From NCBI RefSeq assembly GCF_001020565.1, contig NZ_LDAS01000001.1, positions 2,566,520 through 2,630,519 of the forward strand: DNA of 64,000 bases, given 5' to 3'. The notes under the pieces were generated by a model, which was given only the letters and a program-made list of their open reading frames with translations, was not told where the DNA came from and ran no database searches. This DNA comes from Maribacter thermophilus. GTDB lineage: Bacteria; Bacteroidota; Bacteroidia; Flavobacteriales; Flavobacteriaceae. This document shows, one piece after another, positions 19,229 through 28,903 of the stretch (position 1 is its first letter; each line of letters opens with the position of its first letter). Made by a program: the position numbers and the translations under genes.

Positions 19229-19708
19229 TTATATTTTTGACAGGTAGTTCGAAATACCTTTTTCATCTAGGTGTACAACATCCCAATCTCTTTTTACATC
19301 CGCACCCTTACTTTCATAAAAGTCAATAGCAGGTTTGTTCCAGTCCAAAACCTCCCAGCTTATCCTTTTTACTCCTAGACTATTTCCATATTTGACCACC
19401 TCGTTCAATAGAGCGGTACCTAATCCACTACCCCTCATGCGTTCTGTAACAATAAGATCTTCCAAATGAATAACAGGGCCCTTCCATGTAGAATACCTGG
19501 GATATACCAATGCCATGCCCACAATTTGGCCTTCTTTATCGGCTACAAAACAATGAAATAGCTTTTGGTCACCAAACCCACTTTCCTCTAAATCGGCAAC
19601 GGTTACCTCCACCGCATCATCCTCTTTTTCAAAAACGGCGAGCTCGGTTATAAGCTTCAGGACCTGAGCCATATCCTTTCTTTTAGCCTCTCTTATTATA
19701 TAGTCCAT
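19229..19708 (-). CDS. GNAT N-acetyltransferase (diamine-acetyltransferase-like)
   Basis: This 159-residue protein has the acetyl-CoA site VTERMRGSGLGTALLNEV and the following ISWEVLDWNKPAIDFYESKGA, which resembles the SSAT-like (spermidine/diamine or thialysine acetyltransferase) branch. The N-terminus, YIIREAKRKDMAQVLKLITELA, is typical. The substrate is not certain. It precedes the aspartate kinase on the same strand and diverges from fbp. Confidence 0.88.
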   Translation of the reverse strand: MDYIIREAKRKDMAQVLKLITELAVFEKEDDAVEVTVADLEESGFGDQKLFHCFVADKEGQIVGMALVYPRYSTWKGPVIHLEDLIVTERMRGSGLGTALLNEVVKYGNSLGVKRISWEVLDWNKPAIDFYESKGADVKRDWDVVHLDEKGISNYLSKI

Positions 19709-19727
19709 ATTTGTTACAAATAAAACA

Positions 19728-19735
19728 CAAAGTTA
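19728..19735 (-). promoter_or_regulatory. -7 promoter element for the GNAT-aspartate kinase unit
   Basis: The minus strand reads TAACTTTG, matching TAnnTTTG, 20 bases before the GNAT start codon. Confidence 0.45.
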
Positions 19736-19817
19736 TAAATTTAAAAAAACATATACACCCAAAATAAGAGAGTTTCACAAAATACCCGATATTTGTATAT
19801 AGAATAACCAATAAAAT

Positions 19818-20828
19818 ATGGCAGCAACAAGAAAACAGACCTTAGGGGAGTTTATTATCGAGAACCAAAACTCGTTTCAATATTCTTCGGGCGAATTATC
19901 AAAACTTATAAATGCAATAAGGCTTGCGGCAAAAGTAGTGAACCACGAAGTAAACAAAGCAGGACTTGTAGATATCATAGGTGCTGCGGGCGAAACGAAC
20001 ATTCAAGGTGAAAATCAACAAAAACTCGATGTCTTTGCCAACGAAAAGTTTATTCAGACATTAACAAACCGCGAAATAGTCTGTGGTATTGCCTCTGAAG
20101 AAGAAGACAGCTTTATATCTATAAACAGTAGTGACGAAAACCACCAGAATAAATATGTGGTTTTGATCGATCCTTTGGATGGTTCTTCCAATATAGACGT
20201 GAACGTATCGGTAGGTACTATCTTTTCTATCTACAGAAGAATCACACCTGTAGGGACACCCGTTACCCTGGAGGATTTTCTTCAACCCGGAAACCAACAA
20301 GTAGCCGCCGGCTATGTTGTATACGGCACATCTACCATGATCGTTTATACCACCGGACACGGAGTTAACGGGTTTACCCTTAACCCTGCCCTAGGTACTT
20401 TTTATTTATCGCACCCTAACATGCAATTTCCGGAAACTGGGAAAATTTACTCTGTAAACGAAGGCAATTACGTTCACTTTCATCAAGGGGTTAAAGATTA
20501 TATCAAATATTGCCAAATGGAAGAAGGCGACAGGCCTTACACCTCCAGATATATTGGCTCGTTGGTTTCAGATTTTCATAGAAACATGATCAAGGGAGGC
20601 ATTTACATGTATCCTAAAAGCAGTGTAACACAAAGTGGAAAACTAAGGCTCTTGTACGAATGCAACCCTATGGCCTTTATTGCGGAACAAGCGAACGGTA
20701 TGGCGATAGGAGGCAAAACACGTATTCTGGACATTCAACCGACCGAGCTGCACCAACGTGTACCCTTTTTCTGTGGAAGCAGAAAAATGGTAGAAAAACT
20801 GAAAGAATTTCTAGAAAAATATCAATAA
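19818..20828 (+). CDS. fbp: Fructose-1,6-bisphosphatase, class I
   Basis: This enzyme hydrolyses fructose-1,6-bisphosphate to fructose-6-phosphate in gluconeogenesis. The class I metal signature [20 protein letters not shown] is present, as are the upstream acidic residues ASEEED and the C-terminal region [28 protein letters not shown] with the catalytic-site Lys and Glu. Its 336 residues are normal. It is transcribed alone and ends in a symmetrical terminator shared with the convergent TerB gene. A GATATTTG, one mismatch from the -7 consensus, lies about 30 bases upstream. Confidence 0.97.
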   Translation: MAATRKQTLGEFIIENQNSFQYSSGELSKLINAIRLAAKVVNHEVNKAGLVDIIGAAGETNIQGENQQKLDVFANEKFIQTLTNREIVCGIASEEEDSFISINSSDENHQNKYVVLIDPLDGSSNIDVNVSVGTIFSIYRRITPVGTPVTLEDFLQPGNQQVAAGYVVYGTSTMIVYTTGHGVNGFTLNPALGTFYLSHPNMQFPETGKIYSVNEGNYVHFHQGVKDYIKYCQMEEGDRPYTSRYIGSLVSDFHRNMIKGGIYMYPKSSVTQSGKLRLLYECNPMAFIAEQANGMAIGGKTRILDIQPTELHQRVPFFCGSRKMVEKLKEFLEKYQ

Positions 20829-20857
20829 AAAAGGGAGCATTTAGCTCCCTTTTTTTA
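20827..20857. terminator. Bidirectional terminator between fbp and the TerB gene
   Basis: The stem AAAAGGGAGC / GCTCCCTTTT with loop ATTTA is flanked by A and T runs on both sides. It can serve fbp on the plus strand and the convergent TerB gene on the minus strand. Confidence 0.85.
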
Positions 20858-20878
20858 TTTTATGGTTGACTGTACTTA

Positions 20879-21301
20879 TTACTTTTTAACCAAGTATAAA
20901 TAATCTTCAAAGTCTATTTTACCACCAAAAATAGCAACAGACCTTTTAATTACCTTATCGGCTGTTTCGTTGGTAAAGCCCATGCCAATGGCATATCTCT
21001 TTAACATGACCATTTCTTCGTCATCTATTTTGTGATCGGAATACACAATTCGCAACAGATCGAACAACCGCTCTAAACGCTTTTCAGAATCGTTGGTCGC
21101 ATCGATAGGATATTTGTTTTCCTTTTTTAACACCTCTTCGTATTCTGACTTTGTGATATCCAGCTTTACAGCAAAACGATCCAACAATTCTTTTTCCTCG
21201 GCACTAATCTCCCCATCTACGGATGCCAAAGTAGCCAAGGCCGCAAAATGAGCTAGATTCTTTCTGTGTTCTCCACTAGTATATAAATCTGCAAAAGACA
21301 T
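20879..21301 (-). CDS. TerB-domain protein
   Basis: This 140-residue all-helical cytoplasmic protein matches the TerB/tellurite-resistance-like domain. The conserved acidic metal-binding patterns are ASVDGEISAEEKELLDRFA and YSDHKIDDEEMVMLKRYA, two pseudo-repeats each with a D-G/K-x-I-x-x-E-E core. TerB domains bind calcium or other metals and work in membrane-linked stress complexes; no other ter genes are nearby, so tellurite resistance should not be inferred. A second TerB-like gene sits on the other side of mfd. Confidence 0.85.
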   Translation of the reverse strand: MSFADLYTSGEHRKNLAHFAALATLASVDGEISAEEKELLDRFAVKLDITKSEYEEVLKKENKYPIDATNDSEKRLERLFDLLRIVYSDHKIDDEEMVMLKRYAIGMGFTNETADKVIKRSVAIFGGKIDFEDYLYLVKK

Positions 21302-21323
21302 ATCTTAATTTTTAGTTATTCGG

Positions 21324-21331
21324 CAAATATA
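21324..21331 (-). promoter_or_regulatory. -7 promoter element for the TerB gene
   Basis: The minus strand reads TATATTTG, matching TAnnTTTG, 23 bases before the ATG. Confidence 0.5.
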
Positions 21332-21648
21332 AATTTTTTAAAGTTCATTATTTATTTTGTTTCAAACTTTGTTGAAATGCAAAATTCAAGACCCAAAAAC
21401 TCCCGTAACTCTCTATTTCAAAAGTTTATAGACAACAGAATCTATCAAATAAGAATCGATCCTATTTTAGTAGTAAGACGACAGATATAGAAAGTCTTTA
21501 TTCCTTTAAAAAACAGTGCCTCGAAAATTTTCAATTAAAATACCGACACAATAATTACTCCATCCCACATAAAAATCGAACCCATTTTTTTGTTTAAACT
21601 GTATTTCATATTCTACAAAAGAGATATCATCTATAGATCATGGATGCT

Positions 21649-21656
21649 TATATTTG
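21649..21656 (+). promoter_or_regulatory. -7 promoter element for mfd
   Basis: TATATTTG matches TAnnTTTG and lies 14 bases before the TTG at 21670. It supports transcription starting very close to the proposed start codon. Confidence 0.5.
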
Positions 21657-21669
21657 CACAAATTTTTAA

Positions 21670-24600
21670 TTGTTGAGCCATTTTTCTATCCAACAACAGT
21701 ACCTACAGTCTCCCCAAACAGGGAAACTATTGGATGCTATTGCCCATTCTGAAAATACTTCAAATAAGAACATTCAAATAAAAGGCCTTACAGGGTCATC
21801 GGTATCTTTTACACTGTCCAATGTTTTTACAAATGCCGAACGCCCCCTTCTTGCCATTTTTAACGATAAGGAAGAGGCCGCCTATTACCTGAACGACTTA
21901 GAGCGGTTAATAAACGAAGATGATGTTCTCTTTTACCCAGGCAGTTACAGAAGACCCTACCAGATAGAGGAAACCGATAATGCCAATGTGCTATTGCGGG
22001 CCGAAGTTTTAAACCGGATAAACTCCAGAAAAAAACCGGCGCTCATAGTTACCTATCCGGATGCGCTTTTCGAAAAGGTAATTACCAGAAAAGAACTGGA
22101 CAAGAACACTTTAAAAATAAAGTTGGGAGACACCCTCTCTTTAGATTTTTTAAACGAAGTACTTTTCGAATACCAGTTTAAAAGAGTCGATTTTGTTACG
22201 GAACCGGGCGAATTTTCTGTTCGCGGGGGTATTGTGGACGTATACTCCTTTTCACATGACGAGCCCTACCGTATAGAGTTTTTTGGAGATGAGATAGATA
22301 GTATCAGAACCTTTGACGTAGAAACACAGCTTTCTAAAGAAAAGGTAAAATCGATCACTATTGTGCCCAATATGGCCGATAAGTTCTTAATAGAAAAAAG
22401 ACAGAGTTTTTTAAGCTATGTAGCATCTAAAACCTTGGTTTTTGCCAAAAACACAGACCTTTTATATGGTCGTTTGGACGATTTTTTCGAAAAGGCAAAA
22501 GAAGCTTTTTTAAAGTTATCAAAAGATATAAAGCACGCCGAACCCGAGGAACTGTTTATGGGCGGTACTGCATTCAAAAACCATTTATCCGATTTTACGT
22601 TGCTCACCATGGATTCGCAGCGTGAGGCATCGGAAGTAGTGGAATTCCATACCAAACCCCAACCCTCTTTCAACAAAAAGTTTGATCTATTGATCGATAA
22701 CCTAAACGGTCACAGAGAACAAGGTTATACCAATTATATTTTTTGCGCCAGCGAGCAACAAGCAAATCGTTTTCACGCAATTTTCGAAGAGGTAAACAAA
22801 CAGGTTCATTATCAGATTATAGTTTTTCCCTTGTTTCAGGGCTTTGTGGACGACGACAACAAGCTGGTGTGCTATACCGATCATCAAATATTTGAACGTT
22901 ACCACAAATTCCACCTTAAAAATGGCTATGCAAAAAAACAGGCCATTACCCTAAAAGAGCTCAATAAACTTGAAATTGGGGATTATGTTACCCATATAGA
23001 CCATGGTATCGGCAAGTTTGGCGGATTAAAGAAAATAGATGTAGATGGCAAAAAACAAGAGGCCATTAAATTAATGTACGGAGAACGAGACATTTTGTAC
23101 GTGAGCATACATTCTTTACATAAGATCTCTAAATTCAATGGAAAGGATGGAGCTGTTCCAAAAATATACAAACTGGGTTCTGGGGCATGGAAAAAAATAA
23201 AGGATAAGACCAAGACCCGTGTCAAAAAAATTGCGTTCGACCTAATAAAGGTGTATGCCAAAAGAAGACTGGAAAAAGGATTCCAGTACAGTCCTGACAG
23301 TTACTTGCAAAACGAACTGGAGGCTTCCTTTATATACGAGGATACTCCCGACCAAAGTACCGCCACCGAAGCCGTAAAGAAAGACATGGAAAGCGAACGC
23401 CCCATGGACCGTTTAATTTGCGGAGACGTTGGTTTTGGCAAAACAGAAGTTGCAATTAGGGCCGCGTTCAAAGCGGTGGACAACGGCAAGCAGGTAGCCG
23501 TACTGGTACCTACCACTATATTGGCTTTTCAGCACCATCGCACTTTTTCCGAAAGATTAAAGGAAATGCCCGTTACGGTAGACTATTTAAATAGATTTAG
23601 AACTGCAAAAGAAAAAAAACAAACCCTCGAAAATTTAGCGGCGGGCAAAGTAGATATCATTATCGGCACGCACCAGTTGGTAAACAAAAATGTAAAATTC
23701 CATGATCTTGGGCTTTTGATCGTGGACGAGGAACAAAAGTTCGGAGTATCGGTAAAGGATAAATTAAAATCCATAAAAGAAAATGTAGACGTACTTACAT
23801 TAACGGCTACCCCTATTCCCCGAACACTTCAGTTCAGTTTAATGGCCGCAAGGGACCTTTCTACGATTACCACTCCCCCACCAAACAGATACCCTATAGA
23901 AAGTCAGGTAATTCGTTTTAACGAAGAAACCATCAGAGATGCCGTTAGTTATGAAATTGAACGGGGCGGACAGGTTTTCTTTATTCACAACCGCATAGAA
24001 AATATCAAAGAGGTAGCCGGAATGATCCAACGTCTCGTACCCGATGCCAAAGTAGGGATCGGCCATGGACAAATGGATGGTAAAAAACTGGAGGCCCTAA
24101 TGCTAGGCTTTATCAATGGTGAATTTGATGTTCTGGTTTCCACCACAATTGTAGAAAGTGGCCTGGACGTAACCAATGCCAACACCATTTTTATAAACAA
24201 TGCCAATAACTTTGGCCTTAGCGACCTACACCAGATGCGGGGCCGTGTAGGACGTGGAAACAAAAAAGCGTTCTGCTATTTTATTACGCCCCCCTATGAG
24301 GTGATGACCACCGATGCCCGTAAACGTATAGAGGCACTGGAACAATTTACAGAATTGGGCAGTGGCTTTAACATTGCTATGAAAGACCTGGAAATTAGAG
24401 GTGCTGGAGACCTTCTGGGCGGTGAACAAAGTGGCTTTATCAACGAAATAGGTTTTGAGACCTATCAAAAGATCTTGGCCGAAGCCATAGAAGAACTCAA
24501 AGAAAATGAATTTAAGGATTTATACGATGAAGTAGAAGGTGATCACAAAAAAATATTTGTCAAGGAAACACAGATCGATTCGGATTTTGAGTTGTTGTTC

Positions 24601-25041
24601 CCGGATGATTACATCAATAACATCACAGAAAGGCTTACCTTGTACACAGACCTTAACCAAGTAAAGGATGAGGAAGCACTTCAAAAATTTGAAGCACAAT
24701 TGGTAGACCGTTTTGGCGAACTACCGGACCAGGCCCAAGACCTATTAAATTCTGTTCGTATCAAATGGATCGCCAACAGCATAGGGTTAGAAAAAATAGT
24801 GATGAAACAAGGTAAGATGATCGGTTATTTCTTAAGCGACCAACAATCCGAATTTTATCAAACCAGCACATTTACCAGAGTTTTACAATATGTGCAATCA
24901 CATGTAAAGGAATGCAAGATCAAAGAAAAACAGACCCGTAAAGGGTTGCGTTTATTATTGGTCTTTGACAACATTAGGTCTGTAGACAGGGCTTTATTGG
25001 CACTACAACCTTTTGAAACAAAAGAAAAACAAACAGCATAA
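21670..25041 (+). CDS. mfd: Transcription-repair coupling factor
   Basis: Mfd displaces RNA polymerase stalled at DNA lesions and recruits UvrA. It is 1123 residues. In order it has UvrB-like N-terminal domains, a CarD-like RNA polymerase interaction domain (EIGDYVTHIDHGIGKFGGLKK), a RecG-like helicase core with Walker A GDVGFGKTEVA, DEEQ box and QMRGRVGRGNKKAF, and a C-terminal TRCF domain (from DSDFELLFPDDYI). No ATG precedes the N-terminal homology; the start is a TTG at 21670 or the next codon, TTG at 21673. The 3' end is followed immediately by, or overlaps, a small TerB-like gene. Confidence 0.97.
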   Translation: MLSHFSIQQQYLQSPQTGKLLDAIAHSENTSNKNIQIKGLTGSSVSFTLSNVFTNAERPLLAIFNDKEEAAYYLNDLERLINEDDVLFYPGSYRRPYQIEETDNANVLLRAEVLNRINSRKKPALIVTYPDALFEKVITRKELDKNTLKIKLGDTLSLDFLNEVLFEYQFKRVDFVTEPGEFSVRGGIVDVYSFSHDEPYRIEFFGDEIDSIRTFDVETQLSKEKVKSITIVPNMADKFLIEKRQSFLSYVASKTLVFAKNTDLLYGRLDDFFEKAKEAFLKLSKDIKHAEPEELFMGGTAFKNHLSDFTLLTMDSQREASEVVEFHTKPQPSFNKKFDLLIDNLNGHREQGYTNYIFCASEQQANRFHAIFEEVNKQVHYQIIVFPLFQGFVDDDNKLVCYTDHQIFERYHKFHLKNGYAKKQAITLKELNKLEIGDYVTHIDHGIGKFGGLKKIDVDGKKQEAIKLMYGERDILYVSIHSLHKISKFNGKDGAVPKIYKLGSGAWKKIKDKTKTRVKKIAFDLIKVYAKRRLEKGFQYSPDSYLQNELEASFIYEDTPDQSTATEAVKKDMESERPMDRLICGDVGFGKTEVAIRAAFKAVDNGKQVAVLVPTTILAFQHHRTFSERLKEMPVTVDYLNRFRTAKEKKQTLENLAAGKVDIIIGTHQLVNKNVKFHDLGLLIVDEEQKFGVSVKDKLKSIKENVDVLTLTATPIPRTLQFSLMAARDLSTITTPPPNRYPIESQVIRFNEETIRDAVSYEIERGGQVFFIHNRIENIKEVAGMIQRLVPDAKVGIGHGQMDGKKLEALMLGFINGEFDVLVSTTIVESGLDVTNANTIFINNANNFGLSDLHQMRGRVGRGNKKAFCYFITPPYEVMTTDARKRIEALEQFTELGSGFNIAMKDLEIRGAGDLLGGEQSGFINEIGFETYQKILAEAIEELKENEFKDLYDEVEGDHKKIFVKETQIDSDFELLFPDDYINNITERLTLYTDLNQVKDEEALQKFEAQLVDRFGELPDQAQDLLNSVRIKWIANSIGLEKIVMKQGKMIGYFLSDQQSEFYQTSTFTRVLQYVQSHVKECKIKEKQTRKGLRLLLVFDNIRSVDRALLALQPFETKEKQTA

Positions 25042-25042
25042 A

Positions 25043-25351
25043 GTGGAATTTGATATATCGGAAAAACTAGCTATTGTAAATGTTATCGATGCTGTAATCT
25101 ATGCGGACGGACACGTACACAAGGGAGAGATAAATGCTTTTGGCCAACTTATGAAAGTGTTGGATTTTGATACAAATTTTCTTATTCAGGCCAGAAATTT
25201 GGATAGGGAACAAAGTATTGAATTACTTAAAAAATTATCTTTCGAAAAAAAAGAATTTCTTTCTACACGTATGAAAGAAGTAGCACAATCTGATGGGTTT
25301 GTGCACCACAAAGAAATAGAGATAATAGAACATGTTTTAGGGGCTATTTAA
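25043..25351 (+). CDS. Small TerB-like helical protein
   Basis: This protein of about 102 residues from GTG 25043 begins one base after the mfd stop; an in-frame TTG at 25013 inside mfd would add ten Lys/Gln-rich residues. The sequence is helical with the TerB-type acidic patterns VIYADGHVHKGEINAFGQL and VAQSDGFVHHKEIEIIEHV, each with D-G followed by a hydrophobic residue and an acidic helix. It is shorter than the 140-residue TerB gene upstream of mfd. The function is unknown. Its position suggests co-transcription with mfd. Confidence 0.7.
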   Translation: MEFDISEKLAIVNVIDAVIYADGHVHKGEINAFGQLMKVLDFDTNFLIQARNLDREQSIELLKKLSFEKKEFLSTRMKEVAQSDGFVHHKEIEIIEHVLGAI

Positions 25352-25427
25352 AAAATGGCATCTAAATACAACACCTACCTTAAGTTCCTTTAATTTTGAT
25401 GGGGCTATTTCTTTTGGCCATAAGAGA

Positions 25428-25435
25428 TAATTTTG
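25428..25435 (+). promoter_or_regulatory. -7 promoter element for the APC permease gene
   Basis: TAATTTTG matches TAnnTTTG and lies 42 bases upstream of the ATG. A second copy at 25391-25398 is also possible. Confidence 0.4.
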
Positions 25436-25477
25436 TGCAATGCGGGAAACGCCCATTATTTTAAATACCAGTTTTAA

Positions 25478-26758
25478 ATGAGCAATAAAATAGGGCTTAA
25501 AGAAGCTATGTCCATTGGTATCGGTGGTATGGTCGGAGGCGGCATCTTCGCCGTTTTAGGACTGGCTGTCTCTTTGGCCCAAGGTGGCACGCCCATTGCT
25601 TTTGTAATAGCCGGTTCTCTAGCACTTATTACCTCTTATAGTTATGTAAAACTATCTTTGGTGTATCCGGACAGTGGAGGTACCGTAAAATTTTTGAACC
25701 AAGCCCTTGGCAAAAACATATGTAGCGGTGGTCTTAATAATTTACTATGGGTAAGCTATATTATTATGCTCGGGCTCTATGCCTCCGCTTTTGGCTCGTA
25801 TGCCCCAAATTTGCTTTCTATTACAGGCGACACCAGTATCGATAGTCACCTATACTCCAGTATGATCGTTGTTTTTGCTACGGCCATAAATTACTACAGT
25901 ATAACGGTCGTGAGCAAAATAGAATCGTATGCCGTTATTATAAAACTTATAATCTTATTGGTCTTTGTAGGAATTGGCGCCTATGGCCTGATCGGCAACC
26001 CTAACCTCAACCAATTAACACCTGAGCATTGGGAAAGCCCCTTGAATTTATTGACCGGTGGTATGGTGATTTTTGTGGCCTATGAAGGTTTTGAGCTTAT
26101 TGCCAATTCAGCTTCCAATATTGTAGATCCAGAAAAGAATATTCCAAGAGCCTATTATTGGTCGGTACTTTTTGTAATCGCCCTTTATATGGTCATCGCA
26201 ACGGTTACCATTGGTTCCATATCCTTTTCGGAAATATCCGGTGCACAAGACTATGTATTGGCCGAAGCCGCCAAACCTATGCTTGGCGAACTGGGTTTTA
26301 CGGTTATGACGATAGCTGCCCTTATATCCACCTTTTCCGCGATTAATGCCTCTTTGTACGGTGGCAGCAGAGTAAGCTATGAAATAGCCGAAGATGATGA
26401 ATTGCCCCACGAGTTAACAAGTAGGTTATGGAACCAACCCATAGGTCTGCTTATTACAGCCATATTAACCCTGGTTCTGGTAAACACCCTGAACCTTGAA
26501 AGTATTTCCACATCGGGCAGCGTGGGTTTTCTCCTCATCTTTGCTATGGTAAATTATAGTGCTTTCAAACTTTTTAAAAAGATAAATGCCAATAAAACCA
26601 TTACATTTCTAGGTTTTATACTATGTATTATAGCGACGATAGTCCTTATCGCACAGCAATATTCCGACAATAGATTGGGGGTAATCGTTTCAATTTCAGT
26701 TATCTTTAGCTGCTTCTTAATGGAATTTATTTACAAAAAGAGAAAAGACGTGTATTGA
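25478..26758 (+). CDS. APC-family amino acid permease
   Basis: This inner-membrane protein of 426 residues has about 12 hydrophobic segments. The family signature is near the N-terminus (EAMSIGIGGMVGGGIFAVLGLAV, the unwound TM1 G-rich motif), followed by YPDSGGTVKFLNQALG. Mid-protein VAYEGFELIANSASNIVDPEKNIPRA corresponds to the conserved TM6 region and loop of amino-acid/polyamine/organocation transporters. The substrate cannot be read from sequence. It is a single gene with its own promoter candidates. Confidence 0.9.
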   Translation: MSNKIGLKEAMSIGIGGMVGGGIFAVLGLAVSLAQGGTPIAFVIAGSLALITSYSYVKLSLVYPDSGGTVKFLNQALGKNICSGGLNNLLWVSYIIMLGLYASAFGSYAPNLLSITGDTSIDSHLYSSMIVVFATAINYYSITVVSKIESYAVIIKLIILLVFVGIGAYGLIGNPNLNQLTPEHWESPLNLLTGGMVIFVAYEGFELIANSASNIVDPEKNIPRAYYWSVLFVIALYMVIATVTIGSISFSEISGAQDYVLAEAAKPMLGELGFTVMTIAALISTFSAINASLYGGSRVSYEIAEDDELPHELTSRLWNQPIGLLITAILTLVLVNTLNLESISTSGSVGFLLIFAMVNYSAFKLFKKINANKTITFLGFILCIIATIVLIAQQYSDNRLGVIVSISVIFSCFLMEFIYKKRKDVY

Positions 26759-26829
26759 ATGTTTGGATAAGAACCACATTTAACAACCCATAAAAAGGAC
26801 ACCAAGACATAAAATTGAAATCTGATATT

Positions 26830-28155
26830 ATGAGATTATTTGCCTTTATATTTTTACTGCTCATTAGCACTGGAGCCAAATCGCAACATACCGTATCGGG
26901 CAACCTATCGCCTGCAAAATCCTTTAAATGGCTTATGGTATACCATTTAAATTCAAATGGACAAAGTTATGTAACCGATACGGCCGTAAAAGATGGGCAT
27001 TTCGAATTCACCTTATCAAATTCGGTATCGCCAGGAATGTACAGAGTGGTCTATGCCGTACCACAAGACACCTATTATATAGATTTTATATACAATTGTG
27101 AAGAAGATATCGTGTTTAATTTTGATCTGGAATCGGGACTAAATTTTGTGAGTTCGATAGAAAACAAGCTTTACAATAGTTACTTTTCGGAAATTGACAT
27201 GTTAAAAAACAGGTTAATGGATTTTTATCAGAAAGAAAACCCTTCAGAGAAAGAGTACAAGCAGATCACGGACAACCTTAAAAAGGCCCAGACCAAATAT
27301 GAAGAGGCATCCAAAGGAACGATCGCCAACCATTTTATAAAAGCCAACAAACATTATCTGCCAGAAAAATTTCTTCCTTTGAACGATTTCCTTAAAGAAA
27401 AAAAGGAACATTATTTTGATGCTATAGACTTTACGGACGGCACCTTACAATCTTCAGATTTCTTCTCGGACAAAATACTTAGTTATATTTTTTGGGCCAT
27501 ACCCCCAGATGCTACCGAAAGAGACGTTTTGGTAAAGGCCATTAACGAAAATGTGACAGATGTAGCTTCTAAATTAGGAGACATTCCCCTAAACCTTAAA
27601 GTACAGATTTTAGACCAAGCTTGGACAAAAGCAAGTAACGACGGTGTATATGAGGTTTCCGATTATATTTTTGACAACTACTTAAAAGGGTTTGCCCTAG
27701 AAGCCGGCAACAATGATTTGGTAGCCGAAATAGAGACAAATATCAGGTTACGAATAGGTGCCGTTTCACCCGAAATAACCTGGAAAGAAAATGGTGCCAC
27801 AAAATCACTTTCAGCGCTAAACGGAGCATCTAAATACGTACTTGTATTTTGGAGCAGCACCTGTTCTCACTGTCTGAACGAATTGCCTGGGCTTCACAAA
27901 GAACTACAAAAATTTGACGGAGTAAAAGTAGTGGCCGTGGGCCTAGAGGACAGCACTGAAAACTGGCAAGCCACCATACCAAGGTTATCCGATTTTCACC
28001 ATGCCATCGCTTTGGGTAAATGGGAAAGCGAATACGCCAAAACTTTTGCCATACAAAAGACCCCGACTTATTTTATTCTGGACAACAATAAAAGATTTAT
28101 TGCCAAACCCGAATCTGCAGAAGAGGTAATAGACTTTCTTAAAAAGAAAAGTTAG
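26830..28155 (+). CDS. TlpA-like thiol-disulfide oxidoreductase with DUF4369-type N-terminus
   Basis: This exported protein of ~441 residues starts at ATG 26830 with a signal peptide (MRLFAFIFLLLISTGAKSQ). The first ~110 residues form a beta-rich DUF4369-like domain (TVSGNLSPAKSFKWLMVYH). A charged helical middle region follows. The C-terminal ~140 residues are a TlpA/AhpC-type thioredoxin fold with the CxxC active site in WSSTCSHCLNELPG and the cis-Pro region IQKTPTYFIL. It is likely a periplasmic reductase, tethered or free. The in-frame TTG at 26815 is a less likely start because the signal peptide begins at the ATG. It converges with the next gene, with one base between the stops. Confidence 0.88.
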   Translation: MRLFAFIFLLLISTGAKSQHTVSGNLSPAKSFKWLMVYHLNSNGQSYVTDTAVKDGHFEFTLSNSVSPGMYRVVYAVPQDTYYIDFIYNCEEDIVFNFDLESGLNFVSSIENKLYNSYFSEIDMLKNRLMDFYQKENPSEKEYKQITDNLKKAQTKYEEASKGTIANHFIKANKHYLPEKFLPLNDFLKEKKEHYFDAIDFTDGTLQSSDFFSDKILSYIFWAIPPDATERDVLVKAINENVTDVASKLGDIPLNLKVQILDQAWTKASNDGVYEVSDYIFDNYLKGFALEAGNNDLVAEIETNIRLRIGAVSPEITWKENGATKSLSALNGASKYVLVFWSSTCSHCLNELPGLHKELQKFDGVKVVAVGLEDSTENWQATIPRLSDFHHAIALGKWESEYAKTFAIQKTPTYFILDNNKRFIAKPESAEEVIDFLKKKS

Positions 28156-28156
28156 T

Positions 28157-28816
28157 TTATAAAGATTTAAGGTCTTTAATAGTCTTAAAGGCGATATCTA
28201 CCTGCTCATCGTTTACTAGAATAGTAAACTCGTTGGTGGTAGAAATAACTTCGTAAAGCACAATACCTTCCCAAGCCAAGCGCTGAAAAATAAAGTAATA
28301 AATTCCCGGTACGGAAACATTCTCTGCCGGGAGCTTTACCGTTATAGAGGATAGATCCTCAGCCTTTTGAGTACATTTCTCGTTCTTAAAAAGCTGTTCT
28401 ACGGTTTTGTCCATTATATTACTAATAACAATATTGATCTCATTTACACCTCTGCTCGAAGTGTAAAAAACATCTTGATTGTCATTTATCTCCTCTAACA
28501 ATTTGGCCTGTTGTACCAAAATATGGTCCGAGGCCAAAAAGGTATAATCAGTAAGCGATGACCGCACCGTAATTTCACCAATATTCTTTAGAACCTTTAA
28601 AATCTTATGGGTTGCCCTAAACTCTAGATCGTCCGATAGTCTTTTTAACGCCATTACAATGGCGCCATTTCGAATTTCCTTTCCTAATTCGGACTCGATC
28701 TCAGGTTTTACGATTCTAGACAACGAAGTCAAATTTATAATACCTTGAGCCAAAGCACTTTGCAAAAAAGGCTTTTTCTTAATGTATTGTTCTACAACAG
28801 ACGATATTGTTTTCAT
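28157..28816 (-). CDS. Conserved flavobacterial protein, possible aspartokinase-like/ACT regulatory protein
   Basis: This 219-residue soluble protein has a helical N-terminal half (MKTISSVVEQYIKKKPFLQSALAQGIINLTSLSRIVKPEIE), which resembles a winged-helix or short regulatory domain. Its C-terminal half is beta-alpha-beta and resembles ACT modules (PGIYYFIFQRLAWEGIVLYEVISTTNEFTILV). Homologues in Flavobacteriaceae are sometimes labelled aspartate kinase, but no kinase motif is present, so that name is not supported. ACT domains bind small ligands such as amino acids. The start could be the ATG at 28822, two codons earlier. Confidence 0.65.
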   Translation of the reverse strand: MKTISSVVEQYIKKKPFLQSALAQGIINLTSLSRIVKPEIESELGKEIRNGAIVMALKRLSDDLEFRATHKILKVLKNIGEITVRSSLTDYTFLASDHILVQQAKLLEEINDNQDVFYTSSRGVNEINIVISNIMDKTVEQLFKNEKCTQKAEDLSSITVKLPAENVSVPGIYYFIFQRLAWEGIVLYEVISTTNEFTILVNDEQVDIAFKTIKDLKSL

Positions 28817-28834
28817 AAGCATTTAGTTGTTATG

Positions 28835-28842
28835 CAAATATA
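28835..28842 (-). promoter_or_regulatory. Promoter for the ACT-like gene
   Basis: The minus strand reads TATATTTG, matching the -7 consensus, 18 bases before the chosen ATG. A TTG lies 20 bases further upstream, so both consensus elements are present. Confidence 0.55.
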
Positions 28843-28903
28843 ACAACTTGTTACAAATAAAACAAAATGTTTTTAAAATTTATCCTATAAATATACTAGA
28901 GTA

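Larger units (their letters stand above)
21302..21669. other. 368-base intergenic region between divergent TerB and mfd genes
   Basis: The region is AT-rich with promoter elements at both ends. One short ORF of 37 codons (21377-21490, plus strand) is present but has no recognisable homology or start signal and is probably chance. No tRNA-like or stable hairpin structure was seen. Confidence 0.6.

Noticed and set aside
20879-21301. Tellurite resistance locus
   Set aside because: Only TerB-like domains are present; there are no terC, terD or terZ-type genes.
21377-21490. 37-codon ORF in the gap upstream of mfd
   Set aside because: No start signal, no recognisable composition or motif, and inside a region with promoters; likely chance.
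17952-28816. Second aspartate kinase at 28157-28816
   Set aside because: That protein has no kinase motifs; only an ACT-like region resembles aspartokinases.
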